NCBI GenBank assembly: GCA_029448655.1
Contig: JACCLO010000008.1
Location: forward strand, 2,170,001-2,234,000
DNA: 64,000 nucleotides
Direction of reading: 5' to 3'
Source: Wolfiporia cocos
Taxonomy: Eukaryota; Basidiomycota; Agaricomycetes; Polyporales; Phaeolaceae
Under the pieces are notes generated by a model. It was not told the origin of the DNA and made no database searches. It saw only the letters and a program-made list of their open reading frames with translations. Shown here piece after piece: positions 22,566-34,521 of this stretch (positions within the stretch are counted from its first letter, which is position 1; each line of letters opens with the position of its first letter). A program made the translations under genes and the position numbers.

Positions 22566-23270
22566 GCTCAACTCCTGGAGGGCTCAGACGGTGGGCCGGG
22601 CCATGTTCTGCACGCTATAAATCGGAGGTGCGAGCAGCAAGTGATCGTCATACGAGCTGCATGACCAGAGCACTCGGCAGGTTGTTCATCCCCTGCGTGC
22701 GGAGTTTGGGATGTGCCCTGATTAGCGAGGCGGAGGATGCCCGCTTGGACCGGAGCCCCAAATGCCGCGTTTCGTTTCCGACAAACATCTGCCGCGCTGG
22801 CGACCTGCCGGATTTAGGCAATCGCGACACCGGCGACGCGACCGGCAACTTCCCCGGGTCGGGAGGGCGCACCGGGGATCCGAGGTGGAGTGCCGCGGCT
22901 GCAGCGCTGGTCTGCTGCACACGTTCCTGCCCTGCGCTCTCCTCCTTCTGGGTGCGACCTGCCCTATCTGTGCGGCAAAACACACCATGATAGTTCTTTT
23001 GCTCTTCCGATCACGGTGGGTGCCCCGGATTCCCTGGTCTCGTGCCCGCAAATTGAAGGCATAAACTCTGGCCGCGCTTACCTAACGGCGCTGTCGATCA
23101 GCAAGTGGTGCTTGCGGACGCTCGGTCCGGGCCAAAGCCCTGTGCGCGGTCCAGCTCAGAACGCGCTCCTCACGAGACTCCAGCTCAAGCGATATAAATT
23201 CCAGCCGTATGTCTTCTCCATCTCCACCGCCCCGCCAGGCCTTCCTCGTCCCTCCATTTATCGTCCCACC
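22566..23270. promoter_or_regulatory. Divergent promoter region between two sugar/polyol dehydrogenases
   Basis: A 705-bp spacer between the SDR (minus) and the polyol dehydrogenase (plus). GATATAAATT at 23191-23200 is a TATA-like element 72-80 nt upstream of the 23271 start. A GCTATAAATC at about 22614 is in plus orientation. Confidence 0.45.
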
Positions 23271-24587
23271 ATGTCTCCTGTCGCCCTCCCTACCCACCAC
23301 GCTGTCGTCCTGCACGGCTCCAAGGACCTCCGCTACGAAGAGCGCACCCTGTGGCCACCACAGCAGGGCCAGGCGCAGGTCGCCGTGGTCGCCACAGGTC
23401 TCTGCGGCAGCGACTGTATGCGTTTCGCCCCGTTCGCACCGCAATTTCATGTCTGACATATTATCTCCCTCCCCGGACAGTACACTATTACATGCATGGC
23501 CGAAACGGCGATTTTGTTGTGCAGCAGCCGCTCGTGCTTGGTCACGAAGCGGGCGGCATCGTCACTGCCGTTGGCCCCGGTGTGAAGAACCTCGTCCCGG
23601 GACAGCGTGTGGCGATTGAGGCCGGCATCATGTGCAACAACTGCAGCTTTTGTGCCAAGGGCCGGTATAACCTCTGCAAGAACATGCGCTTCTGCAGCAG
23701 CGCGAAAACATTCCCACACTCAGACGGGACACTCCAGGACCGCATGAACCACCCCGCGCACGTCCTTCACCCGTATGTTGTCCGACGTTCCTCCTGAGGA
23801 ATATCACGTGACCGACGCTCACAATAGACTACCCGACAACTGCTCATTTGAGCAAGCCGCGCTCGCCGAACCACTTTCCGTGCTCTTGCATGCCGCGCGG
23901 CGTGCAGGCCTTGCACCATCCACCTCCTCCACTGTCCTCGTCTTCGGCGTTGGCGCAATCGGCCTGCTCGCATGTGCGTTAGCGAAGTCGTACGGCGCGT
24001 CACGCGTCGTCGCCATCGACATCAACAAAGCCCGGCTCGACTTTGCGCTCGAGCAGGGTTTTGCGCAGCAGGTGTACTGCCTGCCGATGGCTGACAAGGC
24101 GAAGACGACGGACGACCAGCTCCGCCGCGCCAAGGAGACGATCAGCACGGCTCTTAGCGAGTTCGACATGCCGGACGGCTTCGACGTCGTCTTCGAATGC
24201 ACCGGCGCAGAGCCGTGCATCCAGATGTCCATACACGTAAGTCGCCAGCCCGCCCGCCCGCTGCGGCGCCGCAGACGCTGACCTGCCCGTCCGCAGGCTG
24301 CGATCACCGGCGGCACGGTGATGCTCGTCGGCATGGGCTCACGCAACGTCACGCTCCCGCTCTCAGCCGCGGCGACGCGCGAGGTCGACGTCCACGGCTC
24401 GTTCCGGTACGCAAACACGTACCCGGACGCGCTCGCGCTCCTCGCCGCGGGCAGGCTCCCGGGCATCGAGAAGATCATCTCGCACCGCTTCCCGCTGAGC
24501 GAGAGCGCGCGCGCGTTCGAGCTCATGGCGCGCGGCCGCGATGACGACGGCCGCATGGTCCTCAAAGTCATGGTCGGTGGGCAGTAG
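23271..24587 (+). CDS. Zinc-dependent polyol dehydrogenase (sorbitol/xylitol dehydrogenase type)
   Basis: A medium-chain dehydrogenase that oxidises polyols to ketoses with NAD. The start gives LPTHHAVVLHGSKDLRYEER. The catalytic zinc ligands are the Cys of GLCGSD|LHYYMHG (split by an intron) and the His-Glu of LGHEAGGIV, with the later Glu in AEPLSVLLHA. The structural zinc loop is intact, with four cysteines in MCNNCSFCAKGRYNLC. The coenzyme site GVGAIGLLACALAKSYGA ends in AIDI, whose acidic residue points to NAD rather than NADP. Three introns keep frame, and the third is GTAAGT...CCGCAG near 24239-24296. The C-terminus has the family GSFRYANTYPDAL and stops at 24585-24587. Exact substrate (sorbitol, xylitol or arabinitol) cannot be told from sequence. 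The neighbouring SDR suggests sugar or sugar-acid catabolism. Confidence 0.9.
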
Positions 24588-27500
24588 CGGACATCGCCTC
24601 GCGTCCGCGCCGGCCGCTTATATGTCCGCCCGGCTTCGTATACGACATAGAAAACACCGCAACGCACGCGGGTTTACCCCTCCCCGCTATATGGGCTTCG
24701 CGCAGCTACTCCTCCCCGGCTCGGGGCCCCGGCCGGCGTCTGCGTTCTCGCGCTCCCGTCCCACGAGGATGGATCTTGACTTTGCCGTGATGTATATTGT
24801 ATCTATACTTCTCGCATCGCCACGTGTTTTATGGGTACCCGCACTGATGCCTGCATGCTCGCATCGCTTACTGACTACTCCACGTCTGCTCGCAATCTTC
24901 ATGCCGTATACCATCTACAATCTACTTGCTCATTAGTTACGGATATAGTTCTAGCAATCCACCTTTCTGACACTTGGCGCGCGACGCTCACTAGTCTGAC
25001 CTTGGAGTCCGTGAAAGTCGTTAGACTTGGAAAACGCCGGACGCGCGACTGCGTTGCCCAATGGTGTGTGCGGTCACCAAAGGAAGTAGTGATGCCAAGT
25101 TGCGGTAGCGGCGTTTCTTGCGCGTCATTGAACGCAGGGCAAGGAACAATAATTTCGCTAAAGGAGTTGGGCGTGCTAACGCCACGCGCGGACCACGCCA
25201 CTGAGAGGGAATTGCCAGATGCGAGGTGTGCCTGGCTCATCCTCCGCGTCCGAACGAGGCTCGGAAGCTGCCTGGAATCTGACGGGCCCTATACACGCTG
25301 AGGCCGGAGAATTGGGGGAGTGCGAGATCGGATCGCGTTTCTGGGGTAGCTGACTTCGTGGATACGTCCCATCAATGGCAGCCTTGGCGCAACATGAGTG
25401 GAAAGCAGGCCGAAGAGCGTTTCTCAAAAATACATATCTTAGGGCAACTGTTCTGTATGCCGCGCGGGGGAAACGGCACTGCCCTCCACGTCACCCTGCG
25501 CATGTGAAGGACGGCGACTTGGCCGCGGGGTAGCGCCGTCGCTATCGGATGACGCAGCGAGCAGGGCACGGTGCTCGGGCCGACTGTGCAGAGCCGTGAT
25601 GGAGAGCTGTAATAGAGTGAGCGTATCAAGCTCTGGAAGCACGGGTGGCCTGATGCAAGCCTACAGCACACTCTCCGTCCAGGCCCCGGCAGATACACGG
25701 AGTAAGATCCGGACCAGGCGTTCGCCTCGTATGCTGGGTGGTGTGTTCGGAGAGACGTGCCGTACATCCTGGACTGATCGGTAGTATCTGGCCGCAACCT
25801 GGCGGAGTCGAAAATAGCTTGACGCCTGTGTATTAGGAGTAGAAGCTGCTAGGACCGGAGGGACGCCTCTGGATGTATTCGGAAGCCTCTATGGCTCTGT
25901 GCAGCGGAGAACCTTTAAAGTAGTCGGATTGGTGTATATATAGGCTATTTTCCCGATAAAATGCAGCACAGGAAAAAGGCTAGATTGACAAGCAGTCGAA
26001 CGACCGCTTTCTTGAACGACCACCACGAAGTAGGTTAATCACTCCTTCCGATAACCGGCCCGGAAAGTGTTAGCGCGACAAAACAAGGGCACCTGACCTC
26101 TTCAGTTGTTCGAAAAAAATCATACAATATTCGGTGAGCCCGGTGATGACACACCAGAGGAAGAGGAATCTGCCGGAGCCATGATTGGGTCCATGTGAAA
26201 TCTTCCGCAGAGGACATCACTCGATATTCACAAGAGATACGGCGAATGATGAGGTCCACATCGGCCGGGGGTAACAAACCGCACAGGGATCAGTGCGGCA
26301 CGGTCGGGCAAAGGTGTGGCATCCACCATTGAACGGACATCGCGCATTCGTACGATCGGATAGGACACAAGGAAGCGCCAAGACAAATTGCGCTCAAAAG
26401 GAAAGCTAAGGTCCGGTATTGGGATGTTATTCTCTCGCAGACATGCAGATATTACCAATTCCATGAGCCGATCGGTTGTGATGTAGTACTGGCGGTGAAT
26501 GACTCACGGAGGTTATTGGTACGTGATAGTAAAGACCACTTCGGAGAGACCATCGCAGTTGTCTCACCTTGTCATGTCATCGGGTAATCTGCTCTTCTTC
26601 ACAGACAGTGTACACAGGCGGCACTGCAATGAAGGGATCGGAAAATCGGCCTGGCGTTCCGATGCAAGGTGGAGCGCGATTTGCCTATGCCGCTGAGTCG
26701 GTGATTTCCAGGAAGAAGCAGGTCCTTTGGGAGGAAGAGGCGTGAGGTACTGGAGTGAATTTGATATCGACCATTGCTCACCGTGAGCTTGTCATTTCAG
26801 GATCCACTTGTTAGAATATATCACTTCACCTTGACGTAAGGCGAGTACAAACGAGCGGTACACACAAGCACGAGACCTGTTGGTTTCTAGTTTGGTCGGT
26901 CAGCCGACCCTACCACTCGGTCTGCATGCTCGAAAGGGCTGTTCGGGAAAAACTCCTCGGCGCCGGAGACAATCAAATACGTTCAGAGACCGGTGCGCTC
27001 TGAAGCTGTGGTATGGCATTGCGCAGGAGTTTAACACCATTGACTCCGGATAGCGCAATAACAAGTCTTGATGGAATTGAAATCACCAACTATACCGGGA
27101 CATAGCCGCAAGCCGACAGCTCGGTAGAGCAATTCTCTCGGTACATGCGCTACCTCGCGACTTGCAATTAATAGCTGGAGCCGAACGCGGATATGCTAAC
27201 AATTAGGCGGCATCGCTTAGGCAAAGTTCCACAACCTATGAGTGTCATATTGGCAGTCGCACTGTTCATGGACGCGAGCATGGCGCGGCGCTTCAAACGT
27301 CTGTTTGGAAGTTGATACACACACAAGCTGAGTTATGGGTGGTTTCCAAAGCTCTTGCGAAAGCGGCTTGTAAGGAACGCTCTGCCGAGAGTGTGTATTC
27401 AGCTCGTCAGGCTGAGTTTAGCCTTCGGTCCTATTGGCCGATTCTCAAATTTGTAAAATCGGCACTCTTACCGGTTTAATGCGCTCCGATATCCTAGCTT

Positions 27501-29445
27501 GTGACGGCATAGCTAGAGCGCTCTTGATGGTCGCCCGGCCAAGTGACATCGACCGAGTCAATCTTCTGACTTCAGAACTGGGGCACTCGCACGAGCTAGC
27601 GGTTGAAATCTACCTCCGGGGATAGATAAAAGACTATCAGTCACTTGTAATCATTACGGCGTGAGTAACGGCGTGGGCACGGCGTCTGCGTACCTGCCAA
27701 TATCACTCTCGAATTCATCGAAGCTGCCAGAGGCCCGATTGTATTTCGATAGTGGACAGAGAGACGAGATGGATACGTGAAACTTAGATATACTCGCAAT
27801 CATATCGTCAATCAAAGTTGCGCTTGTAATGCGGTCGGGTTTGCCAGCATGTGAGCCTGTATGACAGTCAACGAGGAAAGTACCCAGAAGCGGAGGCCGA
27901 ATACCTACGGCAAATTTCATTCTCCTATTCACGGGTATGTCTCTGCCGTGTGAGGACAATCTACCCGAGTCATCGCCATTGTTTCAGGAATTCGTCTGTC
28001 GACGGACCGCAGTTGACTTTGAAACCATTGAGCGGGAAAGAGTGTGAGAACCGATGAATTAGACATATGGAGGGTTCAAATGAAGAATACTGTGCACGTA
28101 CAGGCTTACTGGCGTTCGCATATGCGGTCAATCACACCAGGCAGCACTGGCTCTTCACTTCATTAGTGATCAACAGGAAAAAACGCACATGAGCCTATTC
28201 CGGTACTCTTTTGATCGTTCGATTTCAAATCTCGAGATTTGTATGCAGAATACTCGCGTACCACGGGATCCACCAGACGTGGTCGGTTGTGCAGCCCATA
28301 CTGCTCACATTCACGATGCAGATACAGGAGCTATCCAACATAGAATATATCAGGACGGAATTGCGGTCCGAAGATATCCTGAATTTGTGCAGTGATTGCT
28401 TCGATAGCTCAGGGTATCGATGGACGCCTTCTATAGGCCCTCTGTACGCGACATATTGGGTCTAGGCGAGACGTAATGGTAACCCTGTGGAGACGTAAAA
28501 TCAGAGGCCGTTGAATGAGCCATTTGTCAAGCATCACATGGATGTCGTGGAATGCCTTGCGTCATGTTGTATAGCGGTCTCAGCAAATTGTGTTTGCTTA
28601 TTGCGGTCTGGATGGCCGCACTTCCAGACGGTCGCCATCGATCCGATGAGTAGATATGCTACACACTGGGAAAAAGAGACCACCTTTGACCTTTCCCTTC
28701 ATATTGGCGAGAGATTATGCATGTTGATCTTTACCGTGGACGCCACCGCTGTGGCCTAACGACGTCGAGGCACCAAGGAAGATATCTGTGACTAGCGTTC
28801 CAGTCCCGGTAGGCATTGTCAGTTACTTAGTATCTGTACGCGGATGATACTTGCAGATTTTTGCGGAGCCCGAGTAGGCCCGAGAGACGTTGTTCAAGGA
28901 TTGAAGAGGTTCGGATCGGGACTCGAACTCGAGTTAATGTCACGTGAGAGTGGACATGTGTGAGTGCACAAGCGCTCAACTCTACGAAGAACTCTTGCAT
29001 CGGTGGTATTGTTGACTGGCCAAGAAGTCGGCACTCTATGTTGGCTACGACTTTACGAACATGCTGGGGGACTCGACTGGGTGTGCAATTTCGCAGAACT
29101 GGGCCTTGAACAACTCACGCGATAGCCGCGTCAGAAAGGTGCCACGCCCATTGACAATGGTATAAAGAGCACTTAGTGGCGAAAACTGTACGCTCCAGTG
29201 GGTGGGCGAGAGAAACAGTGGTCTGGGCAGGCTCGTCCTCACTAGTTTTACATGGGCGTCACACGTTTTACCTCAGACACACGGCATCATTCATCGGTCT
29301 TGACGTCGCACTTTGATTGCACTTTGCACAAAATTACGTATCTGCACAAGCGCGAGCTGTGACTCCTAATACTATGGTATCATCCCAAGCTGCGTCGCCT
29401 TTATCTGAAGTGCCTGTAAAAAAACCGCTATCTTATCAGCTTGCA
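24588..29445. other. 4.9-kb gene-poor stretch
   Basis: No recognisable gene on either strand. Short frames such as 26035-26277, 27654-27959, 28211-28465 and 28511-28759 are protein-like in composition, but no domain or coherent splicing was found. They may be remnants of decayed genes. A GTATATATAGG element at about 25934 has no gene behind it. A degenerate tRNA-like sequence lies at about 28914-28997 (minus). Confidence 0.45.
28914..28997 (-). pseudogene. Possible degenerate tRNA-like sequence
   Basis: On the minus strand, GAGTTCGAGTCCC is a good B box with a four-of-five paired T stem. About 50 nt upstream is a poor A-box-like GTAGAGTTGAGCG. The acceptor stem pairs only at its first four positions. 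The 84-nt length would fit a class II tRNA, but the arms are too weak for a functional call. It could also be a SINE head. Confidence 0.2.
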
Positions 29446-31465
29446 CTAAGAAATCACGACGGTCCATACCAATTGTTTTGACAAATGTCTTGAGATGGCA
29501 AAATCACCTGCACCATACCAAAGCTATTGTGTACTCCTGAATATTGACATGATAAGCTCGTCGGGTATGTACTCACACCAGGGTGTCCAGTAGGCTTATA
29601 TGCGCCTCTCAGCTCGCCTTCTTCATCTAAACCCCACAAAGGACTCGTTTGCTCCATCAGTCTAGAACCAAAGGTTTCTTTCAAACTCTGGCGAGGGTCC
29701 ATGTACCCAGTCCTACGTAAGCTGCGCGTCAGGCTACGTTCGACAATAAAGTTGGGAAGAGACTATACGCGAAGACTACTAGGTCGGCTTCTTTCTCCGA
29801 GTCATCGGTGAAAACAACCCCGCTCTTCGTGAAGCACTTAATTTCCACGCCTTGCTTGACCTTAACTTTACCGGCTCCAATTAGGGGCCCGCAGCCCACA
29901 TCGATCCCTGCTTGTGCCATAAGCTGCGCATAGTAATTAGGTAAGGAACGTGCACACACAAAAGCCTAGTGTGAAGGTCAGTCTTATCATAAAGTTTGTA
30001 AGTGATGCGGGACATGCCTCCGGAACGCTCGAAGATTAAGAAGTGCTGGCCAGACCCATCCCTTCCCATGTTCAACTTCAATCCACCTTTCCTGAGTTGG
30101 TCGTGGAGCTCCTTTTCGCGCTCCCACATCACGCTCTCTTGGGCGCGCGCTAGCCTCCTTTGCAAATTGATTGGCATAGCCGCGAATTTAAAGTCGCATA
30201 TGTCATACGGCACGTCATCAGGAAACGCTCTGGCCATCTGAGTGGCAATGGTCTTGGAGGACACAATGCAGGTCGACGAACGTTGGACCATTGTCACTGA
30301 ACGAGCGCCCTGGAATGATAGATCCTGGCAGATGTCGGCCGCCGTGTTACCTGCTCCGACGACAATCGTGTCTTGGCCAACGTACGGATGCCCGCCCATA
30401 TACTTGCATGCATGCAGGACATCTCCCTTGAATTCGTCTCTTCCTGGTACATCCGGAATCCATGGGGCACCCAGGGTACCTATCGCGACAATGATATGCG
30501 CAGGATGAAGCTCGACTTCGATCCCATTCCTGTTGACAAGTATACGCCACCTCTTTTTCACGAGGTCATAGGTAGGCTGGGGTTGAATGTAGGAGTTCGT
30601 CCAGACTATTAAATCCTGTGACTCAGCGTATTGCTTGAGCCAGTCTGCGACTTTATCGCGAGGTGTGTACTTGGGCCAATTCCGAGGGTATGGCTGGTAG
30701 AGAACTATGGAGAATATGCTTACTTCAATATCATAAACGCAGGATTGCATCGCTCACGCGTGTGGTGGTTCTTCGTTGTATGCAAGGAGAGGGTAGGATA
30801 GCGTTGCCGCCACTGATCGCCCACTGTCTGGTGTTTTTCCACGATTATCGAAGGTATGTCCATCTGCCGGAACCGACTCGCGATATGCAAGCCTGTTTGA
30901 CCTGCACCAACTGGAGCGCCTGTTAGAGCTTATCAGCACGAAGGTATGTGTACTCACTGATGACAGCGTAGGGACCACTCTCGATTTCTGATCTACGTGC
31001 TTCGTTGACTTCCTCCCACGAGATGGTGTGCCCCCCGTAAGTACCAAGCTCGTATCCGCGCTCTTCGTGACCCTTGATTTCTGCAACCGACATGAAGACG
31101 GATAATGCCTTCCACCGTGCAGACACGCCGTCTTTTAGCAAGTACACGTATCCGCGTCCCAGACATCGCGGTGTTTCGAATGTGAATGCCGCTCCTACCC
31201 CAGATTCAAGAACGACCTCGGGCTGCAGTCCAGGTGTCAAGTCAAGCTTGAAATTGGACAGGTGCGCAGACGGAAGGGTATCTCGAAGGTAAGCCGCGAT
31301 CTTCTCATGGCCCTCGAGAGAGCGAGTATTCCAGGTGAATACCAAGGCATCGCGAAGCCATCCATCAGGCAGAAAGGTATCCACTGTGGCCGCAACATCT
31401 ACTGAGAATGCCGCAACCGCAAACGCCGATAGCCAGGTCTCAGCAATTGTCTGCAAATCGGCCAT
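29446..31465 (-). CDS. Flavin-containing monooxygenase with N-terminal NTF2/SnoaL-like domain
   Basis: An FAD- and NADPH-dependent monooxygenase. The start at 31465 (MADLQTIAETW) opens an N-terminal domain of about 170 residues resembling SnoaL/NTF2 folds (WLRDALVFTWNTRSLEGHEKI). After an intron near 30920-30955, the FAD motif GAGQTG and a typical FMO N-terminal Rossmann unit follow. Later motifs are HHT|LLYQPYPRNWPKYTPRDKVADWL, the FMO signature FKGDVLHACKY (FxGxxxHxxxY) and the NADPH site VVGAGNTAADI. An intron at 29908-30017 seems to use a GC donor and joins ERSG to GIDVGCGPLIGAGK. Then come VVFA|TGYMDPRQSLKETFG and GHPG|LWYGAGDFAISRHL, with the stop at 29446-29448. A methionine at 31528 is in frame but weaker. 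Substrate unknown. It lies next to an O-methyltransferase on the same strand. Confidence 0.87.
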
Positions 31466-31978
31466 TTCGTACACCGCCCGCGAGCATATAGATCTTGCAG
31501 CGTTATATGTACTCTCAAGTCTGATCAACGATTTTCCGGCTGGGAAGTAAGGGATTATACATCAATCATTCATGAGCAATCTCTTTCCAATCCGACTTCG
31601 ACTTTCCCGTCAGCAGACACTTTAGCTTTATCTATCTGATAGTTCCCAGCAAACGGCACTAAGGATAGGTCGTGATTTGTCTGCTGACCAAGAGTACACC
31701 TTTGGGACATTTTCACAGAGAACGGGACACACTACCTACTATATATCGCCACCATGCAGGAGGATCAAAGTCTAGGCCGGAACAATGCATGTTTGAGTGG
31801 AGTATCACACAAGGTGGTATTTGTCGCGGTCGTATGATCTACAGAATATGATACAAGCGGGTGTGTTGAACACATGATCTGATTTTGATCGCTAAACACC
31901 CAAGACAGTCGCAATCCGTCCACGAAATCTCATGCCGTTGAAGCATCACGCTGAAAAGAGCTCGCACGCAGGACAGAA
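31466..31978. other. Intergenic region between FMO and O-methyltransferase
   Basis: About 510 bp between two co-directional minus-strand genes: promoter of the FMO and 3' region of the methyltransferase. No repeat or gene is seen. Confidence 0.5.
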
Positions 31979-33748
31979 TTAGACTGGGACGGCCACAATC
32001 TGCGGCAGCCAACTCTGGTGCGCTTGGTGCACCTCAACGATGCGGAATCCTGCTTGTGACAACAGTGCTGCAAATTCTGGTACAGTCCGCTCGCATGCGT
32101 TGTGGTTACTCAACATCTGCGAAGACGAGGACATCAGCAAAATGCACTTCAATAACTGGTTCCCACGCACGTTGATATCTTGCTTGTAGGACAGGGAGTT
32201 CGCGGCGCCCCAGTTGGCCAGCAACGGTTCAGGCGCGAGGGCGTCGGGATCCGGAGAACCTGTATCTTGTCCGGCTATTGTCTGCTCACGCGAAGCATAC
32301 AGCATAATATTGTCCACAATTACGATGCGAGTGTTCCTGTTGCTGCTTTCTCGTACACGCTTGAGGATCTGAACACATTCTGCGTCGGGCCAGTTGTGCA
32401 TGATCATTCGCAGGAGGAAGACCGCAACGTTGTTGTTGACGGCGGGCTGCGGCTGGAAGAAGTCGTGGGCTGGCATGACGACATCAATCCATTGACCTGA
32501 ACAAATTGGGGAATTTTTTACCCTGGAATGAAACTCTCCCTTGGGCGAGAGCCTCCGGCTGGTTAGCTTGCCAGAACTAGACGGCATTGTCAGGCATTCG
32601 CTAGTATGACGAGAGCATCATGCGTACCGCCGGTGCCTCCGCAACGACTCTCTCGGTATCTTGGACAATGAGGTGAATATGCGGGCATGTTTGAACGATA
32701 GGCAGAGAAACTGAGCCGACACCGCCACCGCAATCTATCACGATACTGCCTTGAGGCAGACTAGACCAGTTGAAACCTATTCGCAGTCAGACTACCGCTC
32801 GGACGTTATAGCAAAAGCTGCTTACCGCGCAATATGGCATCCGAGGGAGTCATGCTGTTCATACCATTCATTGCCATACCGAATCGCTTCAAGCGAGGAC
32901 GGTTCTCTGGAAGACTGAGCCAGTCATACATCTTGATGTTTCTCGTGCCAGGCCAAGCCAAAGAGAATGGCGCATCGAACGGCGAAAAGGAGTTTGTTGT
33001 CTCTGGGGCCTTCAATATGTCTGCAATGCAGACCGAGTTGTGCATGGTCTCATCGGAGCTTTGAGAAAAGCGTTCAGTGAATCGTCGAGACATGTAATAG
33101 ATCAAAGAAATCATACAAGAGGCCGGCCAGTGCAGCAATTCCGTTGCTACCATCATACTTCTCTTCGGGACTCGCTTCAAGCTCCGCTAGTGACTTTCCC
33201 GTGTCCATCGCAGAAGAGATGGTGTTGTTGGCGAAAACGTTTGGAGAAACCTCCTCGAAGATGTGGTGGGTCGCGAGCAGGCGCATAACACGTCCTGTCT
33301 ACAGTGAGCGGAAGCCATCCTACGTCGTATGAATCTCGATACCTAGTTTCTGGTGGTTGACGCGGTTGTATCCACTAATCTCTCTGATGTCAAGAGCTTT
33401 CTTCGGACCCTTTCCCTTTTCCCTCAAGATCTCTACAACGTTCGTCTCAACAACTACGCGAAGGGAAGAGCTCAATTGGTGCTGTACAAGCAGTTAGTTA
33501 TCTACGCCTGTAACTTAATGCCGCTCACTTACGGCTGTCGACATGTCCATGAGGTAGCGCTCAGGAGTGCGCACTAACGCAATCAGCTGAGACGCCGCCG
33601 CTACGACCTGCAAGGACGGTTTTAAGAACTCGGCTCTCGCAGTGGAGGCCGAATGCTCAGTGGTCTTCAGTGACCCCTGAAGTTCCTTCAACTGAGCGAC
33701 AGAGGTCGTAATCAGCGAGGAAAGAGCTTCTATCTGCTTGACATCCAT
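31979..33748 (-). CDS. SAM-dependent O-methyltransferase, COMT-like
   Basis: A class I methyltransferase of the plant-COMT/fungal OMT type. The start at 33748 gives a helical N-terminus (MDVKQIEALSSLITTSVAQL). An intron after MDMSTA leads to ALDIREISGYNRVNHQKLG|RVMRLLATHHIFEEVSPNVFANN, the winged-helix dimerisation domain. The Rossmann methyltransferase domain follows: GFNWSSLPQGSIVIDCGGGVGSVS (SAM-binding glycine motif near 32740), then LIVQDTERVV, VMPAHDFFQPQP, FLLRMIMHNWPDAECVQIL (the histidine fits the catalytic base of the family) and RIVIVDNIML. The end is SQAGFRIVEVHQAH and the stop lies at 31979-31981. Introns are short and in frame. Substrate is unknown. It could methylate a phenolic product of the adjacent FMO, which is an inference from position. 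Confidence 0.87.
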
Positions 33749-34521
33749 GCTATAATTCAACTACATGGAAAGGGCACACCGATGAGCAAAGACAAGTCGA
33801 GAAGTATGACAAGAATAATGGGAAAACGTACGGTGGGCGTATTTACTATGTCTGGCTCCTGGAGCTGTGCGGGGACAGGAGATTCAACCTAGACCTTGGA
33901 TGCATCCAAACGCTCATTATAAATAGGGTATTGACTAACGTCCCAAGCTCGAAACCATCGCATGCATCTGTCTGCCGGACTGTAATCCTCTTCTTCATTC
34001 GCAACGTCAAATTCGATATGGACGCACCGTGGAACGCTTCTCCAGCGCCAACTGTCTCCGCGTGCGAAATTCAGTACTAGAAGGTGGATGGTGAGAGCAG
34101 TATCGAGCCAGTAGAGCGTGACACTTGTACAGGTTAGGTTGACGGGTGATATTTTGGGACCGAAATCTCAGGACTGCGAGACTAGAAAAGAGGCTTCCCG
34201 AGATCACGATGGAGCTATGATGATGATGGACCCACGGATCAAGAGAAAAGTCTTCCGAGAAAGGACAGTTCTAGTCCTTTGGTATCTCACCAGGGCGAAC
34301 GGAATTTCGAAAGGACACGTCGTCATGCGTCATGTCTCACTCGAATCGGATGCGAGGCTGCGTCCTCTTGCATTCAAATTCATCTACAGGGGGGTTTACC
34401 TACCGAATGTTAAGCCTATAGCAAACTACTGGCGCCACTTCTTTGGCTTTTGGAACATTACCAGCATGAGGCATTGTATAGAATGTGGTACGACTAGATA
34501 TGCCAGAGGCCTGAGATTTGC
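33749..34521. other. Intergenic region between O-methyltransferase and S41 peptidase
   Basis: About 770 bp, mainly the promoter of the minus-strand methyltransferase. TATTTATA on the minus strand (near 33920) is about 170 nt upstream of its ATG. A 153-codon plus-strand frame (34118-34579) overlaps the end of the S41 gene and shows no family features. Confidence 0.45.

Noticed and set aside
27851..28057. TPR-like GKYPEAEAEYLR segment
   Set aside because: Only one short match, with no neighbouring repeats and no supported exons. Treated as chance or an undecidable remnant.
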